The translations under genes and the position numbers were made by a program. This document shows positions 1 to 8,640 of a stretch of DNA of 64,000 nucleotides, in pieces (the stretch's first letter is position 1; each line of letters starts with the position of its first letter). The stretch is from Acidobacteriota bacterium. Lineage in GTDB: Bacteria; Acidobacteriota; Vicinamibacteria; Vicinamibacterales; JAFNAJ01. The notes beneath the pieces were generated by a model. It had not been told where the DNA came from, searched no databases, and saw only the letters and a program-made list of their open reading frames with translations. The stretch lies in contig JAHDVP010000012.1 of assembly GCA_023384575.1 (NCBI GenBank), forward strand, positions 1 to 64,000, given 5' to 3'.

Positions 1-1110
1 CGGCGGCCGCCGCCCGCCGAGGCCGGGGCGGGTGTCGCGCGGGCCGCGCGCGAGCAGGCGCGCGCGGCCCGCGCGCATCTCGACACGCTCCACCGCTGGG
101 GCGTGACCACGCTCGGCGCCCTCGCGGCGCTCCCCGCGGCGGCGCTGCACGCGCGGCTCGGCGATGCCGGGCCGCGCTGGCAGCGCCTGGCCCGCGGCCT
201 CGACCCACGCCCCCTCGTCGTCGTGCCGCCCGAGGTCCGGTTCGAGGAGCAGATTACGCTCGAGTGGCCCATCGAGGGGCTCGAGCCCATGGCGTTCGTG
301 CTGGCGCGGCTGCTCGATCCGCTCTGCACCAGGCTCGCATCGCACGATCGCGGCGCCCTCGGCGTGCGGCTGCTGCTGCGGCTCGTCACGCGCGACGTCG
401 ATCGGCGCCGGCTCGAGTGGCCGGCGCCGATTGGCGACGCGCGGGCGCTGCGGACACTGCTGCTGCTCGATCTCGAGGCGCGGCCGCCGAAGGCCGGCAT
501 CGACGCCATTCACCTGCACGTCGAACCGGGCCCCGCGCGCACCGTGCAGGAGACGCTCTTCACCCGGCCGCTGCCGACGCCGGATCACGTCTCGACCCTC
601 GTTGCACGGTTGTCGGCCCTGATGGGCGCCGGGCGGGTGGGCACACCCGTGCGGTCCGACACGCACCGGGCCGAGGCGTTCGAGGTGGCACGCTTCCAGC
701 CTGCCCACGACGCCCGCGCCAGGCGGGTGAGCGGCGGGCTCGTCTCGAGACCAACCTCCCGCGACGAAGTGCGCGACGCCGCACCCGCAGGCGTCGAGAG
801 GCATCCTCCGGGCGCCGTGCTGCGCCGCTTCAGGCGGCCCGTCGCGGCGCGCGTCCGGCTCCAGGACGGACGGCCCGCGCACCTCGCCACGCGGCACGCG
901 GGAGTGACCGGCGGCGCCGTGCGCCAGTGGGCCGGGCCGTACCGGACGTCGGGGGAGTGGTGGCGGCTCGCGGTGAACGCCGGAGGAGCGCGCACGACGG
1001 CGCCGTGGGACCGCGACGACTGGGACGTCGCGGTCGCCGACGGCGCCGTCTATCGACTCTCCCAGGACCGTCTCACGGGCCAGTGGACCGTAGACGGCAC
1101 CTGGGATTGA
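1..1110 (+). CDS. imuB: ImuB-like Y-family DNA polymerase homologue, C-terminal part (5' end outside window)
   Basis: The frame is open from base 1 and stops at 1108-1110, leaving about 369 codons. The visible part begins inside the helix-hairpin-helix stretch (LDTLHRWGVTTLGALAALP) and the little-finger region typical of ImuB. Near the end is the ImuB-like signature GAGRVGTPVRSDTHRAEAF. ImuB is a catalytically impaired Y-family polymerase homologue that links ImuA, DnaE2 and the sliding clamp in SOS mutagenesis (known for the family). No dnaE2 follows here, so the cassette is either split or lies upstream. The catalytic N-terminal region is outside the window, so loss of polymerase residues cannot be checked. 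Confidence 0.8.
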   Translation, partial: RRPPPAEAGAGVARAAREQARAARAHLDTLHRWGVTTLGALAALPAAALHARLGDAGPRWQRLARGLDPRPLVVVPPEVRFEEQITLEWPIEGLEPMAFVLARLLDPLCTRLASHDRGALGVRLLLRLVTRDVDRRRLEWPAPIGDARALRTLLLLDLEARPPKAGIDAIHLHVEPGPARTVQETLFTRPLPTPDHVSTLVARLSALMGAGRVGTPVRSDTHRAEAFEVARFQPAHDARARRVSGGLVSRPTSRDEVRDAAPAGVERHPPGAVLRRFRRPVAARVRLQDGRPAHLATRHAGVTGGAVRQWAGPYRTSGEWWRLAVNAGGARTTAPWDRDDWDVAVADGAVYRLSQDRLTGQWTVDGTWD

Positions 1111-1153
1111 ACACGGCTGACAACTGGCGGCCTTCGGGGTCTCCTGCGGCGCC

Positions 1154-1159
1154 TATAAT
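1154..1159 (+). promoter_or_regulatory. -10 box for mntA-hepT
   Basis: A perfect TATAAT lies 20 nt before the ATG of the nucleotidyltransferase gene. No good -35 hexamer is found at 16-18 nt spacing, so only the -10 element is called. Confidence 0.4.
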
Positions 1160-1179
1160 GACGGCGAGGCGCTCGGCTC

Positions 1180-1578
1180 ATGGACCCCGATCTCGTCGCC
1201 CGGATCACCGGCAGGCACGGCATCCGACTGCTGCTCCAGTTCGGGTCAACGGTCACGGGTCACGAACACCCGCACAGCGACGTCGATCTCGCCGTCGAGT
1301 TCGCGGAAGTTCCTGGATCGTTCGCCACCCTCGGCGAGGCGATGGCAGATCTACAGTCGCTCTTCCCGGGGCGCGAGGTGGACGTCGCCGTCGTCAATCG
1401 GGCCGATCCCTTGTTCCTGGATCGCATACTCCGCTCGTGCCGCCTGCTGCACGGCGACCCGCGGCGGCTGAACGAGCTGAGGATGTACGCGTTCAAGCGG
1501 TATCAGGATCACAAGCGCTTTCTCGCGATGGAGCGAGAGTACGTCGCCCGGGTCCTCGCGCGGGCCGGTGCCTCATGA
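1180..1578 (+). CDS. mntA: MntA-type minimal nucleotidyltransferase antitoxin
   Basis: 132-residue protein with the complete minimal nucleotidyltransferase motif: Gly22-Ser23, ten residues, then Asp34-x-Asp36, and a third acidic residue at Asp68. In characterised MntA-HepT pairs the antitoxin transfers AMP units from ATP to a tyrosine of HepT and so silences its RNase activity. The stop codon overlaps the start of the downstream HepT-like gene (ATGA, 1575-1578), the usual translationally coupled arrangement. The pair sits in an accessory region next to broken genes, consistent with a mobile defence or addiction module. Confidence 0.85.
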   Translation: MDPDLVARITGRHGIRLLLQFGSTVTGHEHPHSDVDLAVEFAEVPGSFATLGEAMADLQSLFPGREVDVAVVNRADPLFLDRILRSCRLLHGDPRRLNELRMYAFKRYQDHKRFLAMEREYVARVLARAGAS

Positions 1579-2003
1579 TCGATCGCGAGCTGGTGACGCG
1601 GAAGAGCCTTCTGATCGCGCGGGACCTCGAGCCGCTCGGCGAGCTCGCACGCGCCGAGCTCGCGGCGTTCCAGGCGTCGCGGTCCGACCAGGTCCTGGCC
1701 GAACGCTACCTCGAGCGGATCATCGGACGTATCATCGACATCAACTTCCACCTGATCACGGCGGGCGGCGCCGCGCCGCCGTCCGACTACTACGCGTCCT
1801 TCGTCGAGCTCGGTCGCCTCGGTGTGCTCGACACGGCGTTTGCGCAGCGCCTGGCGCCGAGTGCCGGCCTTCGGAACCGTCTCGTTCACGAATACGACGA
1901 GGTCGATCCGGTGAAGCTCCACGAGGCCTGTCGAGCCGCGACGGTCGACGTCCCGCTGTATCTGCGGTCGGTCGACAGGTGGCTGAGCGATTCGGGCTGC
2001 TGA
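1575..2003 (+). CDS. hepT: HepT-like (DUF86) toxin RNase
   Basis: 142-residue all-helical protein of the HepT/HEPN family. It carries the HEPN RNase motif R-X4-H-X-Y as Arg100, His105 and Tyr107 (RNRLVHEY). The tyrosine is the residue modified by MntA in studied systems. The start ATG overlaps the mntA stop by 4 nt. All catalytic residues are intact, so the toxin looks functional. The assignment rests on the motif plus the MntA neighbour. Confidence 0.85.
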   Translation: MIDRELVTRKSLLIARDLEPLGELARAELAAFQASRSDQVLAERYLERIIGRIIDINFHLITAGGAAPPSDYYASFVELGRLGVLDTAFAQRLAPSAGLRNRLVHEYDEVDPVKLHEACRAATVDVPLYLRSVDRWLSDSGC

Positions 2004-2059
2004 AGGCAGGGGCGACGGGCCGGCAGACTGAACGTCCCGTCGACCTCGCACCTCGCGGT

Positions 2060-3543
2060 TCATTCTCGACCCCTCGGTGCGGGCAGCCCCAATCGCGCGA
2101 GGAGCGCGTCGAACCGCGGATCGGCCCGGAGCGGATCGAAGCCGGGCAGCCCGGTGTAGTAGAGCCAGAGTTGGCAAGCGTCGGCTGCCCGCGCGAGCAC
2201 CTCGAAGGCCGCGTCGATCTCCCCGAGTGCGCCGGGCAGCCAGCCCTCGGAGACGATCGGGGGCGCGGAGGCCGGCCGCGCTCGCAGCCCTTCGAGCAGC
2301 GCCCGGGCTTCGTCAGTCCGTCCTGCGGTCGCGAGCGCCCACCCCAGAAGGCCCAGGAAGTCGGCCCCGCGGTGCGAGACGGCGACACCGTGCTCGGCCG
2401 CCGCCATGCCCTCCTCGTACCGCCCCAGGGCGACGTTCGCCAGGCTCGAGCAGAACAGCGCCGACGCGTCCTCCTTCTCGAAGGTGAGCGCCTGCTCGGC
2501 GTCGCGGTGGGCTTCCTGTGGCCTCCTGGCGGTCAGCAGCCCCAGTGAGGTGAGCATGTACGGGAAGGACGCGAGGGGATCGGCCTCCCGTGCCCGCTCG
2601 AAGAACGGCTCGGCGTCGTCGGGCTTCTGATGCAGACAGAACCACATCCCCAGCATCCCCAGGGACGGGACGTGCGAGGGTTGGAACTCGATCGCTCGAC
2701 GAACAGCGGCCTCCATGGCTGTCCAGCCAGCCCCTCGGCCAACGCCGCGACGTCCCGGTTCGCACGCGCGTGACGCACGGGCAGCACCGCCACCCAGAAG
2801 CCCTCGGCCTGCCGCCTCCGGCGTCAGGCAGCGTAGAATCAACGTCCCTCAGGTGGATCACCTTCCGAGCGGCGTACTGGTCTAGTTTCCGAGCGGCGCG
2901 CGCAGACGTCGCGCGCCGTCTGGATCCGCTGTCGCGGGTTCTTCTCCAGGCACCGCCGGACGAGGCGCGCCAGGTCGGCGGGCAGATCGGTCCTGATCTC
3001 CGCCAGGGGCCGCGGCCCGTCGCGCAGGATCGCCGAGGCGACCTCGGCCGAGGAATCGCCGCGGAACGGGCGCTCGCCGCTCGCCATCTCGTAGAGCAGC
3101 ACGCCGAGCGAGAAGAGGTCGGTGCGGGGGGCCACGGGACGTCCCGCGACCTGTCCTGGCGACATGTACGCCGGCGTGCCCATCACGACGCCCGCCTGGG
3201 TCTGGCCCGCCGCGGTGAGCGTGGCCCCGACCGGATCGTCGGCCCGCAGGTCCTTCGCGAGGCCGAAGTCGAGCACCTTCACGCGGCCCTCGGGCGTCAC
3301 CATCCCGTTGGCCGGCTTGAGGTCGCGGTGCACGATGCCCTTCTCGTGCGCCGTGGCGAGCGCGTCGGCGAGCGCGGTGGCGATGGCGACGATGCGCTCG
3401 AGCGGCAGGCCGCCCTGGGGGATCAGCCGGTCGAGGGTCTCTCCCTCCACGAGCTGCATCGTCAGGAAGTGGACGGTGCTGGCCTCTTCCGCCGAGAAAA
3501 CGGTGCCGAGGATCCGCTACGGACCGAGCGTTTCACCAATCAC
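2060..3543 (-). pseudogene. Degenerate Ser/Thr protein kinase with C-terminal TPR region
   Basis: The original gene appears to start at GTG 3541-3543 (MIGETLGP) and hits a TAG at 3517-3519, where the family has Tyr (GPYRIL). After RILG the sequence jumps directly to the hinge region (VHFLTMQLVEGETL), so the glycine loop and catalytic lysine of the N-lobe are deleted. The C-lobe is readable from 3459 (HRDLKPAN, DFGLAKD). Its activation segment has SPGQ instead of SPEQ. A frame change near 2840 leads to a decayed linker (AVLPVRHARANRD) and a readable TPR domain (about 2060-2715) ending LRADPRFDALLARLGLP. Such kinase-TPR fusions are common in Acidobacteriota. An internal ATG at 3459 could still give a 206-residue C-lobe fragment, but no kinase activity is expected. 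Confidence 0.8.
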
Positions 3544-3576
3544 GATCGAATCCTCGCCTGGCTGCGGCGGACCCTA

Positions 3577-3972
3577 TCATCTGCCGATCTGACGGTTGTA
3601 CGCGGCCTCGTCGAAGTGGCCCTTCGATTCTGCGATCAGGCCGTCTGCGCCGATGGTCCACTCTTCACGTCCGCCGATGCGGACCGCCTTGCCGGTGCCC
3701 CCCGGGCTGGTGTTCGTCCCCGTGAGCGTCCACCGATACACCGCCCGGCCGCCCTCGAGGCTCACGCCGTCCATCGCGACCACCATGTCGGGGAACGCCG
3801 TCATGAACCCTTGGGCGGCGGCGGTGATCGCCGGCCGGCCCTCCGCAGGGGCCCCGCCGTTGATCGTCAGCGATCCGTGCTCCGCGAAGAACGCCGCGAC
3901 GCTCGCCGCGTCCTGGTTGCACCACGCCGCGGTGTACTTCGCGCCGAACTCCTTCAACCTCGCCACGTCCAT
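3577..3972 (-). CDS. SnoaL-like / NTF2-fold protein
   Basis: 131-residue protein starting MDVARLKEFGAKYT, with the small cone-fold pattern of the SnoaL/DUF4440 families: an N-terminal helix, a YTAAWCNQDAASVAAFF segment, a GRPAI helix and C-terminal strands (REEWTIGADGLIAES). Members include small hydrolases, isomerases and ligand-binding proteins, so no substrate can be assigned. Start 3972 was chosen because the domain begins there; the frame continues upstream to 4077 through sequence unrelated to the fold. The gene sits between two kinase gene fragments (3985-4072 and 2060-3543), so it probably arrived by the rearrangement that broke the kinase. Confidence 0.65.
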   Translation of the reverse strand: MDVARLKEFGAKYTAAWCNQDAASVAAFFAEHGSLTINGGAPAEGRPAITAAAQGFMTAFPDMVVAMDGVSLEGGRAVYRWTLTGTNTSPGGTGKAVRIGGREEWTIGADGLIAESKGHFDEAAYNRQIGR

Positions 3973-3984
3973 CGCCGCCGCGAG

Positions 3985-4072
3985 CCACCCCGGCCGGGAG
4001 CACCTCGAGCGCCACGTCGCGCCCGAGCCCAGGGTCGGTGACGCGATACACCTCGCCGGCCCGAAGTCGCAT
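3985..4072 (-). pseudogene. Ser/Thr kinase N-lobe fragment
   Basis: Translation from ATG 4072 reads MRLRAGEVYRVTDPGLGRD followed by VALEVLPAGVA. This matches beta-strands 2 and 3 of bacterial kinases (GEVYRARDxxLGRDVALKVLP), with the catalytic lysine replaced by Glu. It lies upstream of the SnoaL-like gene and in a different frame from it. It is a displaced piece rather than part of an expressed protein. Confidence 0.6.
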
Positions 4073-4080
4073 GGCACCGC

Positions 4081-4165
4081 ACATGACAGGCGCAGGCCAG
4101 GCGACAGGCTGCTGGCGGCTCAGCTCACGGCCACGAGCCACCAGTGGCCAGTCGCCAGCGGCCCT
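4081..4165. repeat. Intergenic CTGGCGACTGGCCACTGGTGG-type repeat
   Basis: Short, internally repetitive, non-coding stretch made of variants of CAGGC, CTGGCGG and CCAGTGG. Similar tracts occur between genes near 8340, 31955 and 47480. It appears to be a dispersed intergenic repeat of unknown function. Confidence 0.4.
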
Positions 4166-4177
4166 ACGCGGTGGCCG

Positions 4178-4191
4178 CGAGACATGTCTCG
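4178..4191. repeat. 14-bp perfect palindrome
   Basis: CGAGACATGTCTCG is a perfect palindrome immediately beside the large hairpin at 4192-4239, downstream of the Tricorn stop codon. It may be a protein-binding site or part of the 3' end structure. Confidence 0.4.
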
Positions 4192-4239
4192 AGAAGCGCC
4201 CGCCCCCGGCCAACGGCGCCTGCCGGGAGGGTCGCTTCT
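4192..4239 (-). terminator. Hairpin downstream of the Tricorn protease gene
   Basis: AGAAGCG (4192-4198) pairs with CGCTTCT (4233-4239), and CCCGGC (4205-4210) pairs with GCCGGG (4222-4227), forming a long interrupted stem 12 nt beyond the stop codon. There is no clear T-run, so it may be an intrinsic terminator of the GC-rich kind or an mRNA 3' stabiliser. Confidence 0.45.
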
Positions 4240-4251
4240 TGGGAGCCTGAT

Positions 4252-7200
4252 CTATCGCCGCCGCCCCGTCCGATCGAGCGGCGCCGGGCGCGGCGGCAGC
4301 TTCACGGGCGCGGCTTGCAGTTTCTTCATCACCTCCGCCACGGCCCGCTCGAGCTGCAGGTCCTTGCCGGCCATGACCGACGCCGGGTCGTTCTCGACAT
4401 CGATGTCCGGGTCGACGCCGTAGCCCTCGATGACCCATTCACCCTTCGCGTTGGCGAAGCCGAACTCCGGCACGCTCACCGAGCCGCCGTCGACGAGCGG
4501 GCCGCGGTTCGTGATCCCGACGACGCCACCCCACGACCGTCGTCCGATGAGGGGGCCGAGCCCGGCCTCGCGGAACATCGCCGGGAAGATGTCGCCGTCC
4601 GACGCCGAGTTCTCGTTGAGCAGCGTCGCCATCGGCCCGATGAACGTCCCGTCGGGATAGGTGGTCGCGCGGTCGTTCGTGCGCGAGTAGCCGAGGGCGA
4701 GCACCGTGCGGCGCAGCCGCTCGATGAGCATCCGCGACACGTTGCCGCCGCCGTTGGCCCGCACGTCGACGATGAGCCCCTCCATCGGCAGTTGCGTGTA
4801 GTACCACTTGATGAACTCGCGGATGCCGTTGGCCCCCATGTCCGGGACGTGCAGGTACCCGATGCGCCCGCCAGACATCTCGGCGACCCTGCGCTGGTTG
4901 CCGAGCACCCAGTTGAGATAGATCAGGTTCGATTCGTCCGTGACCGGTCGATAGGTCACCGTGCGCGCGCCGTCCTTCGTCGGCTTCGTGTTCACCGTCA
5001 GCCTCACCGGCCGGTCGGCCTTGTGACGCAGCAGGCGGTACGGGTCGTCGGCGGCGGTGAGGTCCTCGCCGTCGATCGCGAGCACGTAGTCGCCGACCTT
5101 GACGTCGACGCCGACCTCGGTGAGCGGCGAGCGGTAGATCGGCTCCTCGTTGTGCCCCTCGAAGATCCGCGCGATGCGGAAGCGGTTCGACGCGCGATCG
5201 ACCTCGAAGCGGGCCCCGGGCAGCGCGACGCGCGGCCGTGCGGGAATCTCGAAGTCGCCCCCCTCGATGTAGGCGTGCTGGACGGTGAGCTCGGCAATCA
5301 TCTCGCCGATGACGTAGTTGAGATCCGAGCGATGCGCCACGTGCGCGAGCAGCGGCTCGTACTGCGCGCGCAGCGCCGCCCAGTCGTAGCCGTGCATGTT
5401 CTCGACGTAGAACCAGTCGCGGTAGCGGCGCCAGACCTCGCCGAAGATCTGCGCCCACTCGTCGGCCGGCACCCGATCGACCATCAGTCCGGCCGTCGAC
5501 ACCGTCTTGCGCGAGTTCGCGCCCTGCGGCGTCGCGTCGAACAGATGGAACGCCGGGCCCTGCCGGACGAGCACCTTGGACCCGTCGGCCGACAGCGCGT
5601 ACCCGGCCACGTCCTCGACGAGCGTCGTCTCCTTGCGATCCTTGAGCGAGTAGATGCGGAGCGACGTCTTCCGGTCGCTCTCGCGGCCGTAGTAGAAGGG
5701 CCCGGTCACGGCGTAGATCAGGTGCCCGCTCTTCGCGGCGAGTCCCTGGTAGTTGTCGCCGTCGAGCGGCACGCGCGCCACGCGCGACGTGATGCCGTCG
5801 AAGTCGATCGTCAGGTCGGTCGCCGCGGGCTTGTCGGCCGGCTTCTCCGCCGGCTTCTCGGCTGGCTTCGCCTCGTCGGGCTTCGTCACGCTCACCTCGT
5901 CGCTCTCGGGTGGGAACGGGTGCGGGACGTCCTTCCGAAGTGCCAGCGCGAAGAGGCCCGTCGTCCGGCTGGTGGCGAAGTTCCACTCGACGGTGGAGAT
6001 CTGCGGCGCGTAGTCGCGGTCGCTTCGGTAGTAGAGATACTGACCGTCGGGGTCCCACGCCGGGTTCTGAGCGTTGAACGTCGGGTCGGTGACCCGGCGC
6101 ACCTGGTTGTCGCGGGCGCTCCAGATGTGGATGGCCGAGGCGTCGTTCTCGTGGGTCAGGCTGAACGCGAGGTGATGCCCGCGCGGCGACCAGGTGTAGT
6201 CCTGCACCTGGCCTCGCGGTGCCTTCACGATCTCGACCATCTTCCTGTCGGCGACCGTGACGACGAACACGCGGCCGTCCTTGTCGGAGAACGCGATGCG
6301 GCTGCCGTCGGGCGACCACGCCGGCGCATACCGCTGCGCCCGTCCCCCGGTCGTCAACGGCTCGGGCGGCGTGGCCCCATCCTGCGCGACGATGTAGAGT
6401 TCCTCTTCGCCGGTGGCGTCCGACAGGTAGGCGATGCGGCTGCCGTCGGGCGACCAGCGGCCGAACTTCGCGTGCGCGGCGGAGGTGTTCGTGAGGTTGC
6501 GCGTCGGGCCCTTCTCGATGGGTGCCGTGAACACGTCGCCGCGCGCCGAGAAGACGACGCGCTCGCCTTTCGGGCTGAGCGAGAAGCTGTGAATCTGGCC
6601 CGCGGCCGACACGCGGGACGGCCGCTTCGCCAGGCCGTCGTTGGGGACGGTGATGGCGACCTTCTGGCTCGCGCCGCTCGCCGCGTCGAGCACGTGCAGC
6701 TCGCCCGCCATCTCGTACACGATCCGGCCCGTCGCGTCGGCGCTCGGCCAGCGGACGTCCCAGGTGGTGCTCGTCGTCACCTGCCGGATCTGGCGACTGG
6801 CGACGTCGTAGGCGTAGAGGTTGAACGTGCCGTCGCGGTCGGACGTGAAGTAGACGGCGCCGCCAATCCACATCGGGTCGCGATCGGCCCGCGGGTGATC
6901 GACGATGCGCGTGGCGGTGTTCGCCGTGAGATCGAAGATGAAGAGATCGTTGGCCTGGCCGCCGCCGTAGCGCTTCTCGGCGCGGAAATCGCGCGACTGC
7001 GGCGAGTAGACCATCTGACGGCCATCGGGCGAATAGTCGCCCGAGCCGGCTTCCGGCATCGGCAGCGGCTCGGCCGGGCCGCCGTCGATCGGCACCGTGT
7101 AGAGGCGCGCGACGGGCAGCGTCCACGAGTCGCGCAGCGAGCGGAAGACCACGGCCTTGCCATCGGGCGTCCAGCCGTGTACCTGGTTGTCCCAGCCCCA

Positions 7201-7554
7201 GCGCGGCGTCAACGGCCCGCGGGCGGGGTAGTGCGTGAGCTGCTTCGGCACGCCGCCGGTCGACGGCACGACGTAGACCTGCTCGTCGCCGTCGTACTGC
7301 CCGGTGAACGCAAGCCATCGGCCGTCCGGCGAGAAACGGGCGAAGAGCTCCACGCCCGGGTGTGCGGTGATGCGTGTCGCCAGACCGCCGGCCACCGGTG
7401 CCGTCCAGATGTCGCCGGCGTAGGTGAAGGCAACGCGATCGCCGTGAATGGCGGGGAAGCGCAGCAGCTTCGTCTCGGCCGCCGCCGTGGTGGCCAGCGC
7501 GAGCCACGCGAGCGTGGCCACGTACGGAACCAGGGTACGAGTGAATCGGAACAC
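4252..7554 (-). CDS. Tricorn protease homologue (S41 family), secreted
   Basis: 1,100 residues from a GTG at 7554 that follows a GGAGG Shine-Dalgarno sequence with 4-nt spacing. An N-terminal signal peptide ends near TTAAAE. Next come WD40/PD40-type beta-propeller repeats (many SPDGxxxAF/Y motifs, about residues 25-670) with a Lys/Pro/Ala-rich linker (PAEKPAEKPADKP), then a Tricorn C1-like domain, a PDZ domain and the S41 core. Catalytic features are visible: YLHVPDMG (core His), DVRANGGGN (oxyanion region), nucleophile Ser985 in SASDGD, and the Glu of IEGYGVDPDI. Tricorn degrades oligopeptides; a signal peptide suggests periplasmic peptide turnover here. Frame-consistent start codons upstream lack a signal peptide at their N-terminus. 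Confidence 0.88.
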   Translation of the reverse strand: MFRFTRTLVPYVATLAWLALATTAAAETKLLRFPAIHGDRVAFTYAGDIWTAPVAGGLATRITAHPGVELFARFSPDGRWLAFTGQYDGDEQVYVVPSTGGVPKQLTHYPARGPLTPRWGWDNQVHGWTPDGKAVVFRSLRDSWTLPVARLYTVPIDGGPAEPLPMPEAGSGDYSPDGRQMVYSPQSRDFRAEKRYGGGQANDLFIFDLTANTATRIVDHPRADRDPMWIGGAVYFTSDRDGTFNLYAYDVASRQIRQVTTSTTWDVRWPSADATGRIVYEMAGELHVLDAASGASQKVAITVPNDGLAKRPSRVSAAGQIHSFSLSPKGERVVFSARGDVFTAPIEKGPTRNLTNTSAAHAKFGRWSPDGSRIAYLSDATGEEELYIVAQDGATPPEPLTTGGRAQRYAPAWSPDGSRIAFSDKDGRVFVVTVADRKMVEIVKAPRGQVQDYTWSPRGHHLAFSLTHENDASAIHIWSARDNQVRRVTDPTFNAQNPAWDPDGQYLYYRSDRDYAPQISTVEWNFATSRTTGLFALALRKDVPHPFPPESDEVSVTKPDEAKPAEKPAEKPADKPAATDLTIDFDGITSRVARVPLDGDNYQGLAAKSGHLIYAVTGPFYYGRESDRKTSLRIYSLKDRKETTLVEDVAGYALSADGSKVLVRQGPAFHLFDATPQGANSRKTVSTAGLMVDRVPADEWAQIFGEVWRRYRDWFYVENMHGYDWAALRAQYEPLLAHVAHRSDLNYVIGEMIAELTVQHAYIEGGDFEIPARPRVALPGARFEVDRASNRFRIARIFEGHNEEPIYRSPLTEVGVDVKVGDYVLAIDGEDLTAADDPYRLLRHKADRPVRLTVNTKPTKDGARTVTYRPVTDESNLIYLNWVLGNQRRVAEMSGGRIGYLHVPDMGANGIREFIKWYYTQLPMEGLIVDVRANGGGNVSRMLIERLRRTVLALGYSRTNDRATTYPDGTFIGPMATLLNENSASDGDIFPAMFREAGLGPLIGRRSWGGVVGITNRGPLVDGGSVSVPEFGFANAKGEWVIEGYGVDPDIDVENDPASVMAGKDLQLERAVAEVMKKLQAAPVKLPPRPAPLDRTGRRR

Positions 7555-7646
7555 AGGACCTCCAGAACGGGGGATGACGCGCGCGCGGGGACTGCCTGGT
7601 CGACTGCCCGGTGGTGCACGACCGGCCGGCGCCGAACGCTTCGGCC

Positions 7647-7674
7647 ATTGTACGCCCCAACCCGGCGGGCCCAA
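7647..7674 (-). promoter_or_regulatory. Sigma-70-type promoter for the Tricorn gene
   Basis: On the minus strand TTGGGC (7669-7674) and TACAAT (7647-7652) are separated by 16 nt. Transcription would start near 7640, giving a leader of about 85 nt. The 7555-7876 spacer otherwise holds no readable gene. Confidence 0.5.
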
Positions 7675-7876
7675 GCCTGCCCAGGTGGTCGGCCGCTCGT
7701 CGGCGCCCGCCGGGATATGCTTGGCCCGGCCCGGAGCCTCGTCCGCACCCGCAGTGACGGTTTGACGGAGCGCGCGAGGCCGGGTTCCCGGGCCGTCGCG
7801 CGGCGGGAGGGACAGATGACACGCCGGTGCCGGTACGTCGGGTCGGTTCACCGCCCCCTCGCCTGGCAGGGATGAC

Positions 7877-8305
7877 ATGGCAGAGTCGTTCGGGCGCTCG
7901 CGCGTCCTCTACGCAGGGCTGCTGCTCGTCACGATCGCGGCCGGCCTGGCCTCGCGGAGGTTCCCGACCGTCCAGCCCGACTGGCTGGCGCGGTATGCCG
8001 GCGATACGTTGTGGGCCGCTGGCGTTTTCTGGGGACTTGCCCTTTGTGCGACGCGTGCGGGCACTCTGGCCCTGGGTGCCGGCGCGCTCGGCATCGCCGC
8101 GGCCGTCGAGGTCAGCCAACTCGCCCGCGCGCCGTGGCTCGACGCGTTGCGTGCGACCCGCGTGGGGGCGCTCGTCCTCGGCCAAGGCTTCCTGTGGTCG
8201 GACCTGGCCTGCTATGCGTTCGGCGTCGGGGCCGCGACGGTCGTGGATCGCGCGATGCGTGCCAGCCGGCCCGGACCGGCCGCGGCGCGGACCGACGCCG
8301 GCTAG
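7877..8305 (+). CDS. DUF2809 family integral membrane protein
   Basis: 142-residue hydrophobic protein with four predicted membrane spans and the DUF2809 layout: RYAGDTLWA in the second span, then VEVSQLARAPWLDALRATRVGALVLGQGF split over the loop and third span, and a final DLACYAFGVG helix. The function of the family is unknown. The start follows a CAGGGA sequence 4 nt upstream. It is divergent from the Tricorn gene and stands alone. Confidence 0.65.
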   Translation: MAESFGRSRVLYAGLLLVTIAAGLASRRFPTVQPDWLARYAGDTLWAAGVFWGLALCATRAGTLALGAGALGIAAAVEVSQLARAPWLDALRATRVGALVLGQGFLWSDLACYAFGVGAATVVDRAMRASRPGPAAARTDAG

Positions 8306-8335
8306 CCCAGGTTTGGCCCAGGTTAACCCTGATCC

Positions 8336-8393
8336 GACAGTCTGGCTGGCGGCTACAGGCTGGTGGCCTGGCTGGCGAAATCAGCCATTGGGA
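8336..8393. repeat. Intergenic GGCTGGCGGCTACAGGCTGG-type repeat
   Basis: Non-coding tract of repeated CTGGC/GGCTACAGG units just after the DUF2809 gene, related to those at 4081, 31951 and 47470. It marks the left edge of the hipBA segment. Confidence 0.4.
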
Positions 8394-8640
8394 CGACTGG
8401 CCGCGCGTCGCGTGTGCGCCGCTTCTTGCACGCGATTCGGCCGTCCCCTCTGCGACGGCCGGCGCGCCCGTCGACTCCCCAGCCGCGCGCGTCCTCGCGG
8501 TCGTCCTGACATCGTCCTCTTGCGCCCGGCGCGTGTGTCATTCGGCGACGGGCCGGTCCGATAATCGGCACGGCGGGCGTCCGCGCGCCCGCGGAGGGGA
8601 AGGCGCATGCAGACGACACCCACTGGGCCACGGCCTGACG

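Noticed and set aside
4144-7875. Very long open frame (over 1,200 codons) on the plus strand opposite the Tricorn protease.
   Set aside because: It is a GC-driven antisense shadow: composition is Arg/Gly/Val-rich with no motif, and the minus-strand protein has clear domains and catalytic residues.
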